A stretch of DNA of 64,000 nucleotides, from assembly GCF_001907675.1 (NCBI RefSeq), contig NZ_MPNT01000018.1:47989-111988 (forward strand). Reading direction: 5' to 3'. Source of the DNA: Mycobacterium paraffinicum. Its GTDB lineage: Bacteria; Actinomycetota; Actinomycetes; Mycobacteriales; Mycobacteriaceae. The notes beneath the pieces are model-generated. The model was not told where the DNA came from, did no database searches, and saw nothing but the letters and a program-made list of their open reading frames with translations. Below are positions 8,667 to 18,533 of this stretch, in pieces. Every line of letters starts with the position of its first letter. Position 1 is the stretch's first letter. The position numbers and the translations under genes are program-made.

Positions 8667-9833
8667 TCAGCCCGTCAGAGCGAGCGCGTCGTGGCACACC
8701 CGCACCGGATCGGCCACACCGGCGATGCTAGCGGCGGCGGTCTGCGCGGCCTGCCGATACCGAGGCGACGAAAGCACCTCGTTGACGGCGGCCACCAACG
8801 CCTCGCCGGTCAGTGGCCGGACCAGCCGCCCGCTGCCCTGCCGGACCACCCGGTTGGCGATCTCCCACTGATCCCCGCCGCCGGGCACCGCTACCAGCGG
8901 CACCCCCGCCAACAGGGTCTTGGCCACCATGCCGTGCCCACCGCCACAGATGACCAGGTCGGCACGCGTCAGCAACTCGACCTGGCTGCCCAGCCCGACC
9001 ACCGCCCACGGCGGCACCTCCAAATCCGCCCCGCCCAGCCGGGAGATCACCAACCGCGAGCCGGCGGGCAGCGTCTCCCCCGGCCGCAGGCGAGCCAGCG
9101 CGATTTCGGCCAGACCCTCGGTCCCGGTCGACGCGGTCGACGGCGCCACCACGACCACGGGCCCGGAGCCGGCCGGGATGTCCAGCACCCGATCGGTCGG
9201 TTCGAAGTGCAGTGGGCCCACCACCACGGCCTCCGCCGGCCAGTCCGGCCGGGGAACCTCGAGGGCGGGCAGGGTTGCGATCAGCCGCCGCAGCGGCCCG
9301 GGGTCGTGCGCCGGCAGCCCGATCTCGACCCGGACGGCGGCACGTTGCCGTAGGCCCGCGCGCCAGGACCGCGCGGTGAGCGCCCGCATCGTGGTGTCGC
9401 GGAGCCGGCCGCGGATGCCGGTGCCCGGCGCCAGCCCGCTGCCGATCGGCGGCAACCCCTTCGAGGGCAGATACAGCGGATGCGGGTCGAGCTCGACCCA
9501 CGGGATGTCCAACAGCTCGGCGGCCATGCCACCCCCGGCGGTGATGACGTCGGAAACCACCAGGTCGGGCGCCAGCTCGCGCAGCGCCGGCACGTTGAGG
9601 ACTGCCATCCGCGCCGCGCGCCGATGGATTCGCGCGCCGGCGTCGACGTCGAGGTCGGTGGCCACCAGCCCGTCCAGCGGGGCGGCGTCGATGCCGACGG
9701 CACGGGCGGTGTCGACCCATTCGGCCCCGGTGAACAGCGTGGGCTCGTCACCGGCCCGGGCGAAGCGTTGGCAGAGCGCAATCGCGGGAAACGAGTGCCC
9801 GGGATCCGGCCCGGCGACCACGGCGACACGCAT
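8667..9833 (-). CDS. MGT-like glycosyltransferase (Rv2739c homologue)
   Basis: A 388-residue GT-B glycosyltransferase of the UDP-glucuronosyl/macrolide type. The N-terminal fold begins MRVAVVAGPDPGHSFPAIAL. The C-terminal nucleotide-sugar domain has the signature ADLVICGGGHGMVAKTLLAG followed by PLVAVPGGGDQWEIANRV. It corresponds to Rv2739c, described as an alanine-rich transferase. I place the start at MRVAVVAG rather than the longer frame because this is where family similarity begins. It is divergent from ephG, with about 50 bases between starts. Acceptor and sugar cannot be read from sequence. Confidence 0.88.
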   Translation of the reverse strand: MRVAVVAGPDPGHSFPAIALCQRFARAGDEPTLFTGAEWVDTARAVGIDAAPLDGLVATDLDVDAGARIHRRAARMAVLNVPALRELAPDLVVSDVITAGGGMAAELLDIPWVELDPHPLYLPSKGLPPIGSGLAPGTGIRGRLRDTTMRALTARSWRAGLRQRAAVRVEIGLPAHDPGPLRRLIATLPALEVPRPDWPAEAVVVGPLHFEPTDRVLDIPAGSGPVVVVAPSTASTGTEGLAEIALARLRPGETLPAGSRLVISRLGGADLEVPPWAVVGLGSQVELLTRADLVICGGGHGMVAKTLLAGVPLVAVPGGGDQWEIANRVVRQGSGRLVRPLTGEALVAAVNEVLSSPRYRQAAQTAAASIAGVADPVRVCHDALALTG

Positions 9834-9886
9834 CGGCCTTACCCTGCCACAGCACGCGACCGCCACGCTCGCCTACGCTGGCGATC

Positions 9887-10318
9887 ATGACCGAGCTGAC
9901 CGGGACAACCGTTGCGAACACCCGCACGGTCGAGACCTTCCTGAACGCCCTGCAGGACGCCGATTACGACGCCGCCGACGCGGCACTGGACGACAACCTC
10001 GTCTACGAAAATGTCGGGCTGCCGACGATTCATGGCCGTGCCAGGGCCATGAAGCTGTTTCGCCGGATGAACGGCCGCGCCGCCTTCGAGGTGAAGATCC
10101 ACCGCATCGCCGCCGACGGCGGGGCGGTGCTCACCGAGCGCACCGACGCCCTGATCTTCGGCCCGCTGCGGCTTCAGTTCTGGGTGTGCGGGGTGTTCGA
10201 GGTCCACGACGGACGAATCACGTTGTGGCGGGATTACTTTGACTTATTCGACATGTTCAAGGCCACCATCCGTGGCCTGGCGGCGGTGGTGCTGCCGTCG
10301 CTGAAGGCGACGTTCTAG
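9887..10318 (+). CDS. ephG: Epoxide hydrolase EphG
   Basis: A 143-residue single-domain epoxide hydrolase of the limonene-1,2-epoxide hydrolase fold, homologous to Rv2740 EphG, which hydrates epoxides including sterol or fatty-acid-derived ones. The expected Asp-Arg-Asp catalytic set is visible as ERTDA in the middle and the Asp of LWRDYFD near the end. The length is close to the family norm. It converges on the pspM-like gene with a four-base overlap. In M. tuberculosis a PE_PGRS gene and pspN lie between these two; both are missing here. Confidence 0.9.
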   Translation: MTELTGTTVANTRTVETFLNALQDADYDAADAALDDNLVYENVGLPTIHGRARAMKLFRRMNGRAAFEVKIHRIAADGGAVLTERTDALIFGPLRLQFWVCGVFEVHDGRITLWRDYFDLFDMFKATIRGLAAVVLPSLKATF

Positions 10319-11124
10319 CTGGCTCCGCGCAGACCGCCGAGTTCGTCAAACGCCTGCGCCCAGCCGACCAGCCGGTCGGTGGCCCCGGTCAGCTCGGCGC
10401 GGTAGCGCTGCGCGGCCGCCAACTGATCGCCGTTGGCGGAGGACACCAATTGCGCTGCCGCGGTGACCATTTCGTTGTACTGGCGAACACCGGCGCTCAG
10501 CTGCGCGGTGAACGCGTTGATCGTGGGCACCAGATAGGTTCGGGACGATTCGCTGGACTGGGCCGCCCGCTCCATCGACACCACCTCCGCGGCGGTGGCC
10601 GCCATGGCCGCCGAGCTCTTGTTGGCCGCCGCGGTCAGGTCGCGTATTTCGGCGGTCGGCAACATCGAACCCCGCTCGATCACGTTCAGCAGGGAGAGGA
10701 ATCCGCGCTCGGAGGCGCCCAGCGCGTACATCGCGGGCCGCGCCGCCGAGCCGGGCGGCGGTAGCCGTCGCACGTTCGACGGGCGGGGCGTGGGCAGCGG
10801 CTCGGAACGCAACCACCGGTAGCGCAGCAACAGCAGCGTCGCCGGGACGGCCATGACGACCGCGACAGCGCCGGTGATCTCCAGCAGCAACGCGAACCAC
10901 CCCCACGCCGCCAGCAGCATCGTCACCGCCGCCCAGAACACGCAGCCGACGGCGAATATCAGCCCCCACCGCAGCGCGCGGCGACGCTGCCGCAACAGCC
11001 GCGCACGGGGATCCGCTGCGGCGCTGAGCTTTTGGGCCACCAGGCCGGATAGGTCGGCGGCGGTGGCCAATCCCCGCCCCAGCAACGTGCGCCAGAGCCC
11101 GCCCCGTGTCTCGCTCACCGCCAT
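10315..11124 (-). CDS. pspM: Phage-shock membrane protein PspM (Rv2743c homologue)
   Basis: A 269-residue integral membrane protein with two adjacent hydrophobic helices at about residues 53-73 and 76-98 in the N-terminal half, and a long soluble helical C-terminal part with Ser-, Ala- and Gln-rich sequence. It corresponds to Rv2743c, shown in M. tuberculosis to interact with PspA and to belong to the ClgR-controlled envelope-stress operon. The ATG at 11124 lies ten bases after the pspA stop, supporting co-transcription as clgR-pspA-pspM. The next operon member of M. tuberculosis (pspN) is not present downstream. Confidence 0.85.
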   Translation of the reverse strand: MAVSETRGGLWRTLLGRGLATAADLSGLVAQKLSAAADPRARLLRQRRRALRWGLIFAVGCVFWAAVTMLLAAWGWFALLLEITGAVAVVMAVPATLLLLRYRWLRSEPLPTPRPSNVRRLPPPGSAARPAMYALGASERGFLSLLNVIERGSMLPTAEIRDLTAAANKSSAAMAATAAEVVSMERAAQSSESSRTYLVPTINAFTAQLSAGVRQYNEMVTAAAQLVSSANGDQLAAAQRYRAELTGATDRLVGWAQAFDELGGLRGAS

Positions 11125-11134
11125 GACGCGCCGG

Positions 11135-11965
11135 CTACTGGCCAAAGGGCTTCTCGGTGGCCGCGCCCCCAGTCGTCTCGGCGGGTGCGGGAGCCGCCTG
11201 GGGAGTGGCTCCGGCGGCGGGCGTGCCACCGGTAGGCAACGCTTCGCCGCGCATCGAGGCGCGGATCTGCTCGAGCCGGGAGTGGCCGGCCATCTGGACG
11301 CCGGCCTGCTCGACCTCGAGCATGCGGCCCTGCACCGAGCCCTGGGCGAGCTCGGCCGATCCGATCGCGTTGGCGTAGCGGCGTTCGATCTTGTCGCGCA
11401 CCTCGTCGAGGCTGGGCACGTTGCCCGGCGCAGCGATCTCGCTCATCGAGCGCAGCGAGGCGCTCACCTGTTCCTGCATCTTCGCCTGCTCGAGCTGGCT
11501 GAGCAGCTTGGTGCGCTCGGCAATCTTCTGCTGCAGCACCATCGCGTTCTGCTCGACCGCCTTCTTGGCCTGAGCGGCCGCGCTCAGCGCCTGGTCGTGC
11601 AGCGTCTTGAGGTCCTCGACGCTCTGCTCAGCGGTCACCAGCTGCGCCGCGAACGCCTCGGCGGCGTTGTTGTACTCGGCGGCCTTGGCGGCGTCGCCGG
11701 CTGCGGTGGCCTGGTCGGCCAAGGTCAGCGCCTGGCGGACGTTGACCTGCAGTTTTTCGATGTCGGCGAGTTGCCGGTTCAGGCGCATCTCCAGTTGGCG
11801 CTGGTTGCCGATCACCTGGGCGGCCTGCTGGGTCAGCGCCTGGTGAGTGCGTTGCGCCTCCTCGATGGCCTGCTGGATCTGCACCTTGGGGTCGGCGTGC
11901 TCGTCGATCTTCGCGTTGAACAGCGCCATCAGGTACTTCCACGCTTTGACGAACGGATTGGCCAT
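11135..11965 (-). CDS. pspA: PspA / 35-kDa antigen homologue
   Basis: A 276-residue PspA/IM30-family coiled-coil protein (Rv2744c, the 35-kDa antigen). It starts with the amphipathic [20 protein letters not shown] typical of the membrane-binding helix. A continuous heptad-rich helical body runs to about residue 225, followed by an Ala/Pro/Thr-rich flexible tail. PspA binds stressed cytoplasmic membrane and, in mycobacteria, antagonises ClgR. It sits between clgR and pspM, all in one direction. An AAGGTGG-type ribosome-binding site lies upstream of the ATG. Confidence 0.95.
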   Translation of the reverse strand: MANPFVKAWKYLMALFNAKIDEHADPKVQIQQAIEEAQRTHQALTQQAAQVIGNQRQLEMRLNRQLADIEKLQVNVRQALTLADQATAAGDAAKAAEYNNAAEAFAAQLVTAEQSVEDLKTLHDQALSAAAQAKKAVEQNAMVLQQKIAERTKLLSQLEQAKMQEQVSASLRSMSEIAAPGNVPSLDEVRDKIERRYANAIGSAELAQGSVQGRMLEVEQAGVQMAGHSRLEQIRASMRGEALPTGGTPAAGATPQAAPAPAETTGGAATEKPFGQ

Positions 11966-12092
11966 GAGTGAGCTCCACCTTCGCTTCTTGTAGGCCGGAT
12001 GATCCCGGGCCGGGCCGGCGCTTGTCGCTCAATTTAATGGGTCAGCGCCGATCGCCCTACCCCTGGCCGTCGATCCTTGCGCCCGGTTTCGC

Positions 12093-12443
12093 TCAGGCGA
12101 TCGCCAGCGACGCCACCGGCGGGATGACGACCTTGGTCTCGGCATCGATGCTGGCGCCACGCAGCCCGTCGGCGGGAGCGCTGTGGGCCACGCGTTCGCG
12201 CGCCCGTTCCTGGCCGGCCATCCGCTCGCCGGCGTCGGTCAGCACTGACGACAGCGGAACCTGTAAGGCCTCGCAGATCGCGTTGAGCAGCTCGCTGGAC
12301 GGCTCCTTGCGCCCACGTTCCACCTCGGACAGGTATCCGAGGCTCACTCGCGCCGAGTCGGACACTTCGCGCAGCGTCCGGCCCTGCGTCATGCGAGCCT
12401 CACGCAGCACGTCGCCGATGACCTCGCGCACTAATGACGGCAT
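12093..12443 (-). CDS. clgR: Transcriptional activator ClgR
   Basis: A 116-residue XRE-type helix-turn-helix activator of clp protease genes and the psp operon (Rv2745c). The HTH covers about residues 10-65 and includes [20 protein letters not shown], nearly identical to the M. tuberculosis protein. The C-terminus ends in small hydrophobic residues (SLAIA), the type of tail recognised by Clp proteases, which degrade ClgR. The start is set by GGAGGG shortly before the ATG; the longer upstream frame lies in the promoter. A SigE-type promoter precedes it. Confidence 0.95.
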   Translation of the reverse strand: MPSLVREVIGDVLREARMTQGRTLREVSDSARVSLGYLSEVERGRKEPSSELLNAICEALQVPLSSVLTDAGERMAGQERARERVAHSAPADGLRGASIDAETKVVIPPVASLAIA

Positions 12444-12513
12444 TCCTGCCCTCCTTCGTCCAGTGAGCCTGCTCGGCACGCATCGACCGCGACTGCAGGC
12501 GCTCACAAGATGA

Positions 12514-12539
12514 AACGCGGCGGGCGGGGTCTTGGTTCC
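12514..12539 (-). promoter_or_regulatory. SigE-type promoter of clgR-pspA-pspM
   Basis: On the minus strand GGAAC (12539-12535) is followed by exactly 18 bases and GTT (12516-12514). This matches the mycobacterial ECF SigE/SigH pattern GGAAC-N18-GTT. It lies about 70 bases upstream of the clgR start, in the gap behind pgsA. In M. tuberculosis clgR is known to be SigE-dependent, so surface stress should switch on this block. Confidence 0.75.
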
Positions 12540-12558
12540 CGTTTCAGCTAATGCCGAA

Positions 12559-13158
12559 TCAGTCGCGCGTCCGGCGCACTTCCCGCACGGTCGACACCAC
12601 GTAGTCGATGCCGGTGACGATCGTGAGCACGATGGCCACCCCCATCACCACCGCCGCCGCCACCCGCAGCGGCCCCGACAACGGCAGGACGAACAGGCCG
12701 ATCGCCAGCACCTGCACCACGGTCTTGACCTTGCCGCCCCAGCTGGCCGGGATGACCCCGCGGCGGATCACGGCCAGCCGCAGCACGGTCACCCCGAGCT
12801 CGCGGGCCAGGATCACCACGGTGACCCACCAGGGCAGGTCACCGAGCATCGACAGGCCGATCAGCGCCGACCCGACGAGCGTCTTGTCGGCGATCGGATC
12901 GACGAACGCCCCGAATTCGGTTGCCATGCCGTAGTTGCGGGCCAGCAGGCCGTCCAACCGATCCGTGATGCAGGCGAGCGCGAAAATCACGAAAGCCACG
13001 ATCCGGAAGACGACGTCGTGACCGTCCTTGGCGAACAGCGCGAGCAGGAAGATTGGAACCAACACCAGCCGCAGCAACGTCAGGGTGTTAGCGAGATTTG
13101 CGATGTGGACGCGGCCTGGCGGTCCCATTAGCGGACCCGTTTGCGGCTGCCCCGACAC
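12559..13158 (-). CDS. pgsA3: CDP-diacylglycerol-glycerol-3-phosphate phosphatidyltransferase PgsA3
   Basis: A 199-residue CDP-alcohol phosphatidyltransferase that makes phosphatidylglycerophosphate at the membrane. The full family motif is present: D66, D69-G70, A73-R74, G83, D87 and D91. About five to six hydrophobic helices surround it. It corresponds to Rv2746c. The GTG start has no ribosome-binding site, but a TATTCT box lies six bases upstream (13165-13170), consistent with a leaderless mRNA. It is divergent from argA. The gene lies directly before the stress activator clgR, linking lipid synthesis with envelope stress. Confidence 0.93.
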   Translation of the reverse strand: MSGQPQTGPLMGPPGRVHIANLANTLTLLRLVLVPIFLLALFAKDGHDVVFRIVAFVIFALACITDRLDGLLARNYGMATEFGAFVDPIADKTLVGSALIGLSMLGDLPWWVTVVILARELGVTVLRLAVIRRGVIPASWGGKVKTVVQVLAIGLFVLPLSGPLRVAAAVVMGVAIVLTIVTGIDYVVSTVREVRRTRD

Positions 13159-13214
13159 TGCAACAGAATAACTGTTGACCAGCGCACCCCTGCCCGATGC
13201 CGATACTGTTAGCC

Positions 13215-13724
13215 GTGACCGATAGTTCGCAGGACTGCTTGGTGCGACGCGCGCGAACCTCCGACGTCCCCGCCATCAAGCAGCTCGTCGACACCTACGC
13301 CGGCAAGATCCTGCTCGAGAAGAACCTGGTGACGCTGTACGAGGCGGTCCAGGAGTTCTGGGTGGCCGAGCGCGAGGGCGCCGTGGTCGGTTGCGGCGCG
13401 CTGCACGTGATGTGGTCCGACCTGGGCGAGATCCGCACCGTCGCGGTCGACCCGGCGATGACCGGCCACGGCATCGGCCACGCGATCGTCGACCGGTTGC
13501 TGGAGGTCGCGCGCGAGCTGCAGCTCAAACGGCTGTTCGTGCTCACGTTCGAGACCGAGTTCTTCGGCAAGCACGGGTTCACCGAGATCGAGGGGACGCC
13601 GGTTACCGCCGAGGTGTTCGAGGAGATGTGCCGCTCCTACGACATCGGTGTCGCCGAGTTCCTGGATCTGAGCTATGTCAAGCCCAACATCCTGGGCAAC
13701 TCCCGCATGCTGCTGGTGCTGTAG
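13215..13724 (+). CDS. argA: N-acetylglutamate synthase (GNAT type)
   Basis: A 169-residue GNAT acetyltransferase matching Rv2747 ArgA, which makes N-acetylglutamate, the first step of arginine synthesis. The acetyl-CoA-binding segment VDPAMTGHGIGHAIV and the near-invariant C-terminus (SYVKPNILGNSRMLLVL) are clear. I choose GTG at 13215, where similarity to the M. tuberculosis protein begins. A CGATACTGT box lies just upstream and there is no ribosome-binding site, again suggesting a leaderless mRNA. It is divergent from pgsA3 and convergent with ftsK, from which it is separated by two tandem hairpins. Confidence 0.93.
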   Translation: MTDSSQDCLVRRARTSDVPAIKQLVDTYAGKILLEKNLVTLYEAVQEFWVAEREGAVVGCGALHVMWSDLGEIRTVAVDPAMTGHGIGHAIVDRLLEVARELQLKRLFVLTFETEFFGKHGFTEIEGTPVTAEVFEEMCRSYDIGVAEFLDLSYVKPNILGNSRMLLVL

Positions 13725-13743
13725 TGGCGGACTTGCCCGCCGA

Positions 13744-13797
13744 ACGTGCGGCTGGCCGCACAGTCGACGTCCAACGTGCGGCTGGCCGCACAGTCGG
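13744..13797. repeat. Two tandem copies of a hairpin-forming repeat between argA and ftsK
   Basis: The same roughly 24-base sequence occurs twice, offset by 30 bases. Each copy contains the perfect hairpin GTGCGG-CTGG-CCGCAC (13746-13761 and 13776-13791) followed by AGTCG. It fills the gap between convergent argA and ftsK, so it may act as a two-way terminator without a U-tract. It may instead be a small dispersed palindromic repeat. Confidence 0.8.
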
Positions 13798-13799
13798 CG

Positions 13800-16283
<2,484 letters not shown>

Positions 16284-16453
16284 GTCGGCAAGGGTAGTCG
16301 CATCGACATCATCTACACCACCCGCCACACTGGTAACGGTTTGGTCATGTGAGCCAGCTGACGGGAGGGACGCGACGCCGCGTGAGTAGGGTGACAACCG
16401 GTGCCGGAAGTCATGCACGTCACCCACCCCGTTAGCCCCCAGGAGGCCCCAGC

Positions 16454-16768
16454 ATGCCCGTCGTCGTCGTTGCCACCTTGACCGTCAAACCGGAATCGGT
16501 CGACGCAGTCCGCGACATCCTCACGCAGGCAGTGGAGGAAGTGCACAACGAACCGGGTTGCCAGTTGTACTCTCTTCACCAATCGGGCGAGACCTTCGTG
16601 TTCGTCGAGCAGTGGGCCGACGAAGAGGCGCTCAAGGCCCACAGCACCGCACCGGCCATCGGCAAGATGTTCGGCGCGGCCGGCGAGCACCTGGCCGGGG
16701 CGCCCGACATCAAGATGCTGCAGCCGGTGCCCGCGGGCGACCCCGACAAGGGTCAGCTGCGGCCCTGA
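16454..16768 (+). CDS. Antibiotic biosynthesis monooxygenase-domain protein (Rv2749 homologue)
   Basis: A 104-residue ABM-fold protein (dimeric ferredoxin-like barrel). Typical features are the first strand [20 protein letters not shown], the GCQLYSLHQ segment and [18 protein letters not shown]. It corresponds to Rv2749. AGGAGG precedes the ATG at good spacing. Its stop overlaps the start of the downstream dehydrogenase (TGATG), so the two should be made together. Members are cofactor-free oxygenases, heme-degrading enzymes or signalling proteins; the substrate here is unknown. Confidence 0.85.
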   Translation: MPVVVVATLTVKPESVDAVRDILTQAVEEVHNEPGCQLYSLHQSGETFVFVEQWADEEALKAHSTAPAIGKMFGAAGEHLAGAPDIKMLQPVPAGDPDKGQLRP

Positions 16769-17586
16769 TGACCGGGCCACTCGAGGGCAAAGTCGCCTTC
16801 ATCACCGGAGCGGCGCGCGGCCAGGGTCGCGCGCACGCGGTGCGGCTGGCCGCCGACGGCGCGGACATCATCGCGGTCGACCTGTGCGACCAGATCGCCA
16901 GCGTCCCCTACCCGCTGGCCACCGAGGAAGACCTGGCGCAAACCGTCAAGCTGGTCGAGGACACGGGCTCGCGCATCGTGGCCGCTCGCGGCGACGTCCG
17001 CGACCGGGCGTCGCTGTCGGCCGCCCTGCAGGCCGGCCTCGACGAGTTCGGCCGGCTCGACATCGTGGTCGCCAACGCCGGCATCGCACCGATGCAATCG
17101 GGTGACGACGGCTGGCGCGACGTCATCGACGTCAACCTCACCGGCGTGTACAACACCATCAAGGCCGCCATTCCGACCATGGTCAAGCAGGGCACCGGGG
17201 GCTCGATTGTGCTGATCAGTTCCAGCGCCGGGCTGGCCGGCGTCGGCAGCCCGGACGCCGGTTCGGTCGGGTACGCCGCCGCCAAGCACGGCGTGGTGGG
17301 ATTGATGCGGGTATACGCCAATCTGCTTGCCACCCAATATATTCGGGTCAACTCGATACACCCCTCGGGTGTCGAGACCCCGATGATCAACAACGAGTTC
17401 ACCCGGGAATGGCTGGCCAAGATGGCCGCCGCGACCGACACCCCCGGCGCCATGGGCAACGCCATGCCGGTGGAGGTGCTGGACGTCGAGGACGTCGCCA
17501 ACGCGGTGGCGTGGCTGGTGAGCGACCAGGCCCGCTACATCACCGGCGTGACGTTGCCGGTCGATGCCGGCTTCTTGAACAAGTAG
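16768..17586 (+). CDS. Mycofactocin-coupled SDR oxidoreductase (Rv2750 homologue)
   Basis: A 272-residue short-chain dehydrogenase. The Rossmann motif is [13 protein letters not shown], the form typical of SDRs that keep their nicotinamide bound and use mycofactocin as external electron acceptor. A family-typical insertion after the second strand ([19 protein letters not shown]) supports this. The catalytic Ser-Tyr-Lys set is visible as LISSSAG and YAAAKHG. It overlaps the upstream ABM gene by one base, and a methyltransferase follows four bases later, suggesting a three-gene operon (Rv2749-Rv2751). The alcohol substrate is unknown. Confidence 0.88.
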   Translation: MTGPLEGKVAFITGAARGQGRAHAVRLAADGADIIAVDLCDQIASVPYPLATEEDLAQTVKLVEDTGSRIVAARGDVRDRASLSAALQAGLDEFGRLDIVVANAGIAPMQSGDDGWRDVIDVNLTGVYNTIKAAIPTMVKQGTGGSIVLISSSAGLAGVGSPDAGSVGYAAAKHGVVGLMRVYANLLATQYIRVNSIHPSGVETPMINNEFTREWLAKMAAATDTPGAMGNAMPVEVLDVEDVANAVAWLVSDQARYITGVTLPVDAGFLNK

Positions 17587-17590
17587 TCGA

Positions 17591-18454
17591 ATGGCACGAA
17601 ACTCCGCCGCACAGACCGCCTTTGGGCCGATGGTGCTGGCCGCCATCGAACAGAACGAGCCACCGGGCCGCCGCTTGGTGGACGACGACCTGGCGGAACT
17701 CTTCCTGCCGGCGCCGCTGCGATTGCTTGTCGCGGCGACACGCGCCGGGCCGGTGCGGCGCCTGATGATGCGCGGATCCGAGTGGTCGGGCCGGGGGCTG
17801 TGGGCGAATCTGGCCTGCCGCAAGCGTTTTATCGGCGACAAGCTGGCCGAGGCGCTCGACGGCATCGACGCGGTCGTCATCCTCGGCGCCGGACTGGACA
17901 CCCGCGCCTACCTGCTGACGCGGCAGATCCGCATCCCCGTCTTCGAGGTCGACCTGCCGGTCAACGTCGCCAGGAAGCTCAAGACGGTCCGGCGGGTGCT
18001 GGGCGGGCCGCCGATGTCGGTCCGTCAGGTGGCGTTGGACCTCGAGCGCGACGACCTGCTCACCGCCCTCGCCGAGCACGGCTACCGCACCGACTACCGG
18101 GCATTCTTCATCTGCGAGGGCGTCACCCAATACCTGAGCGAAGCGACCGTCCGGCGGACGCTGGAGGGGCTGCGCGCGGCCGCGCCCGGCAGCCGTCTGG
18201 TATTCACCTACGTCCGGCGGGATTTCATCGACGGCACGAATCGATACGGCACCCGCACGCTCTATCGCAGCGTCCGCAAGTTGTGGCGCTTCGGCTTACA
18301 GCCCGACGCGGTCGCCGCGTTCATCGCGGAATACGGGTGGCGACTGCTGGAGCAGGCCGGCCCCGACGAACTCGTCCAGCGATACGTGCAGCCCACCGGT
18401 CGCAAACTCAAGGCCTCGCAACTGGAATGGTCGGTCTACGCCGAGAAGATCTAG
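17591..18454 (+). CDS. SAM-dependent methyltransferase, LCM family (Rv2751 homologue)
   Basis: A 287-residue protein of the leucine-carboxyl-methyltransferase-like family that is greatly expanded in mycobacteria. The SAM-binding loop is VVILGAGLDTRAYLL. The typical N-terminus (FGPMVLAAIEQNEPPGRRLVDDDLA) precedes it, written here as the region at residues 10-34. The ICEGVTQYLSE segment is also characteristic. It corresponds to Rv2751 and is likely co-transcribed with the upstream dehydrogenase. The methyl acceptor is unknown. Confidence 0.85.
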   Translation: MARNSAAQTAFGPMVLAAIEQNEPPGRRLVDDDLAELFLPAPLRLLVAATRAGPVRRLMMRGSEWSGRGLWANLACRKRFIGDKLAEALDGIDAVVILGAGLDTRAYLLTRQIRIPVFEVDLPVNVARKLKTVRRVLGGPPMSVRQVALDLERDDLLTALAEHGYRTDYRAFFICEGVTQYLSEATVRRTLEGLRAAAPGSRLVFTYVRRDFIDGTNRYGTRTLYRSVRKLWRFGLQPDAVAAFIAEYGWRLLEQAGPDELVQRYVQPTGRKLKASQLEWSVYAEKI

Positions 18455-18480
18455 CGAACGCTGCCGCGACACATAAACGT

Positions 18481-18508
18481 CTGCGACGACGCGCCGCCTG
18501 GGTCGCAG
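18481..18508. terminator. Possible hairpin between convergent methyltransferase and rnj genes
   Basis: CTGCGAC (18481-18487) and GTCGCAG (18502-18508) form a seven-base stem with a 14-base loop in the 79-base gap between two convergent genes. There is no U-tract, which is common for mycobacterial terminators. Support is only structural and positional. Confidence 0.35.
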
Positions 18509-18533
18509 CGGTCTATATCTGGTGACGCCGACT

